DNA of 64,000 nucleotides from Notospermus geniculatus (lineage: Eukaryota; Nemertea; Pilidiophora; Heteronemertea; Lineidae): assembly GCA_002633025.1 (NCBI GenBank), contig NMRB01000748.1, positions 87,640-151,639 of the forward strand. Reading direction: 5' to 3'. The translations under genes and the position numbers were made by a program. The stretch's first letter is position 1. Each line of letters starts with the position of its first letter. Of this stretch, positions 62,933 through 64,000 are shown in pieces. The notes under the pieces were generated by a model that was not told where the DNA came from, searched no databases, and saw only the letters and a program-made list of their open reading frames with translations.

Positions 62933-63743
62933 GGGTTTTTTTCTGAAAGTAATTTCCGCGGGAATTATGAGTGAGAAAGCGTGGTGATTGGCTAGAGCCC
63001 AGTGGAGTGCCATCTAGACTGAACATCTACCGGCTTTTGAACCCCAAAAGTGCCAGTGTGTAGGAGACCGGGACGTCGGATACACACTGGGGCCGAGTGT
63101 ACAGGTGTAGATGTTATGGACGGTCTTGTTCTGGTGGTGGTGGTGGTGGTGGTGGTGGTGGTGGGGGGGGGGGGTGCAAGGTGGGCCTACCTAGCCCACG
63201 GGCTAAAATGATCAATTTCATTCTTTCAGGAGGGACCTTCTTTATTAGATGGTCCAAATACAAATAACGGTAGGAGTATGGACTTAAATTAAAAAAAAGT
63301 GGATCATAACACTGCATTTCTCCAGCCCAGTCGAAATCCCAGCAAGCCTGCAAACCTGGCATGCTTGGATCATTGACTCCTTCAGAAAACCTAGAGTGTT
63401 GCAGGAACCAATGTCCACACACAACAGCTGTCCATTGTTAATATTATAAAAGGGTGAGCAGCATATAACTCAGTTTTTCCAAAAATGTGACTTACTAGGT
63501 ATTTCCATTGGACGCTAGTATTGGCCCTATGCGGTGCAAAATACAAATAGGTGGAGTGATCCAAAATGTATATACGAAATGTACACTCTAAAATTTGCTG
63601 GGTCATTTTTGTAACCCAATAACTGGATCAAGCAAATTGGGTGAAAAGCTGGGTCAAAATACCAAGTGTAGGGGTCGAAAATGTGGGTCATTTCGGTTGC
63701 TGAAGCAACTCCGTGGAAGTTAATTGATAGTCCCACTCGGATG
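62933..63743. other. No gene; GGT microsatellite
   Basis: A (GGT)n run followed by poly-G at about 63131-63174. On the minus strand it would code polyproline, which I do not regard as a gene. The rest is anonymous. Confidence 0.5.
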
Positions 63744-64000
63744 GCTTGTTGTACTTGACTCGATGACGCGATGACTCGATGGCGCGATGACTCGATGACC
63801 GCCAAAATTATTCAATGAAATTCAGCTGGTTATTTCTAAGAAGTGGTATGGATCAACGGCGAAGTGGACCGACGTAGTGTCCCTAGCTACCAAGAAGTGT
63901 AGTGAGGTTGATATTCAGCGTAAATCATGAAATGAAGGGTAGCCTCGAACTAGGCCTATAGCTCCTAAGTCCTTGAGAATTTACTATGGGTCCCTTTTGA
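63744..64000. mobile_element. Second MULE-like copy, running off the window
   Basis: It starts GGCTTGTTGTACTTGACTCG as at 59722 and continues into the interior shared with 60590-60935 (inverted) and 29430-29550. A CGATGACTCGATGGCGCGATG micro-duplication lies just inside the end. The expected 9 bp duplication, CACTCGGAT at 63735-63743, should reappear beyond the window. Confidence 0.8.

Noticed and set aside
63114-63422. Polyproline ORF on the minus strand
   Set aside because: It is a translated (GGT)n/poly-G microsatellite.

Overview
This window is eukaryotic and AT-rich. It is a mobile-element-dense stretch of what looks like a marine invertebrate genome. A deuterostome (echinoderm, hemichordate or cephalochordate) is my best guess, but taxonomy is inference only. 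The clues are spliced genes with GT-AG introns, tRNA-headed SINEs with a MIR-like core, a Ty3/Gypsy LTR element, a Penelope-like element, many long-inverted-repeat DNA elements, and recurrent AGGCCTA words. There are two N gaps (29982-30239 and 43119-43717) and several single-N joins (6182, 22593, 27858, 34447, 38133, 55545, 61295), so some structures may be assembly products.

Layout. 1-8629 is a Ty3/Gypsy retrotransposon (gag, protease, RT, RNase H, integrase, 3' LTR; the 5' LTR lies outside). It carries an apparent -1 frameshift signal, but its pol is broken by duplications, a frameshift and a stop. 8.6-19.9 kb is gene-poor: tRNA-like SINE heads, nested foldback DNA elements, and a dispersed repeat rich in TGACCT half-sites. 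19955-28616 is bounded by matching inverted repeats and may be one large composite. An intact DD82E (Sailor-like) transposon (19963-22256) sits precisely inside its left end. A possible signal-peptide exon of a class C receptor lies within it. 29-35 kb is further nested MITEs, including an AT-flanked element with an empty-site counterpart nearby. 35452-37369 is a Penelope-like fragment with a GIY-YIG nuclease domain between about 480 bp inverted arms. THAP-type zinc-finger exons follow at 37.5 and 39.6 kb, then a composite tandem array at 40.6-41.8 kb.

42-59 kb holds the gene-like content. There is an unrecognised zinc-ribbon ORF (42.2 kb, minus), a SWIM zinc finger plus YqaJ-type nuclease gene (45.6-47.2 kb, minus), a RecQ-like helicase 5' end (48.8-49.8 kb, plus) with a recognisable TATA-less promoter, a spliced glutamine-rich gene (50.8-54.0 kb, plus) whose introns hold several MITEs, and a second SWIM/YqaJ gene (56.4-59.3 kb, minus). 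That last gene is broken by two insertions with clear target-site duplications. 59.7-64 kb is a MULE-like element with 9 bp TSDs, a minisatellite, a CpG-rich foldback element, and the start of a second MULE-like copy running off the window.

No pathway links these genes. THAP, SWIM/YqaJ and RecQ-like families are each often amplified in marine invertebrate genomes, so they may be expanded families rather than conserved host genes. The best leads are the frameshift module of the retrotransposon, the intact DD82E element, the GT...AG-ended MITE inside an exon (introner-like), and the small Penelope-derived inverted element with a 16 bp TSD.
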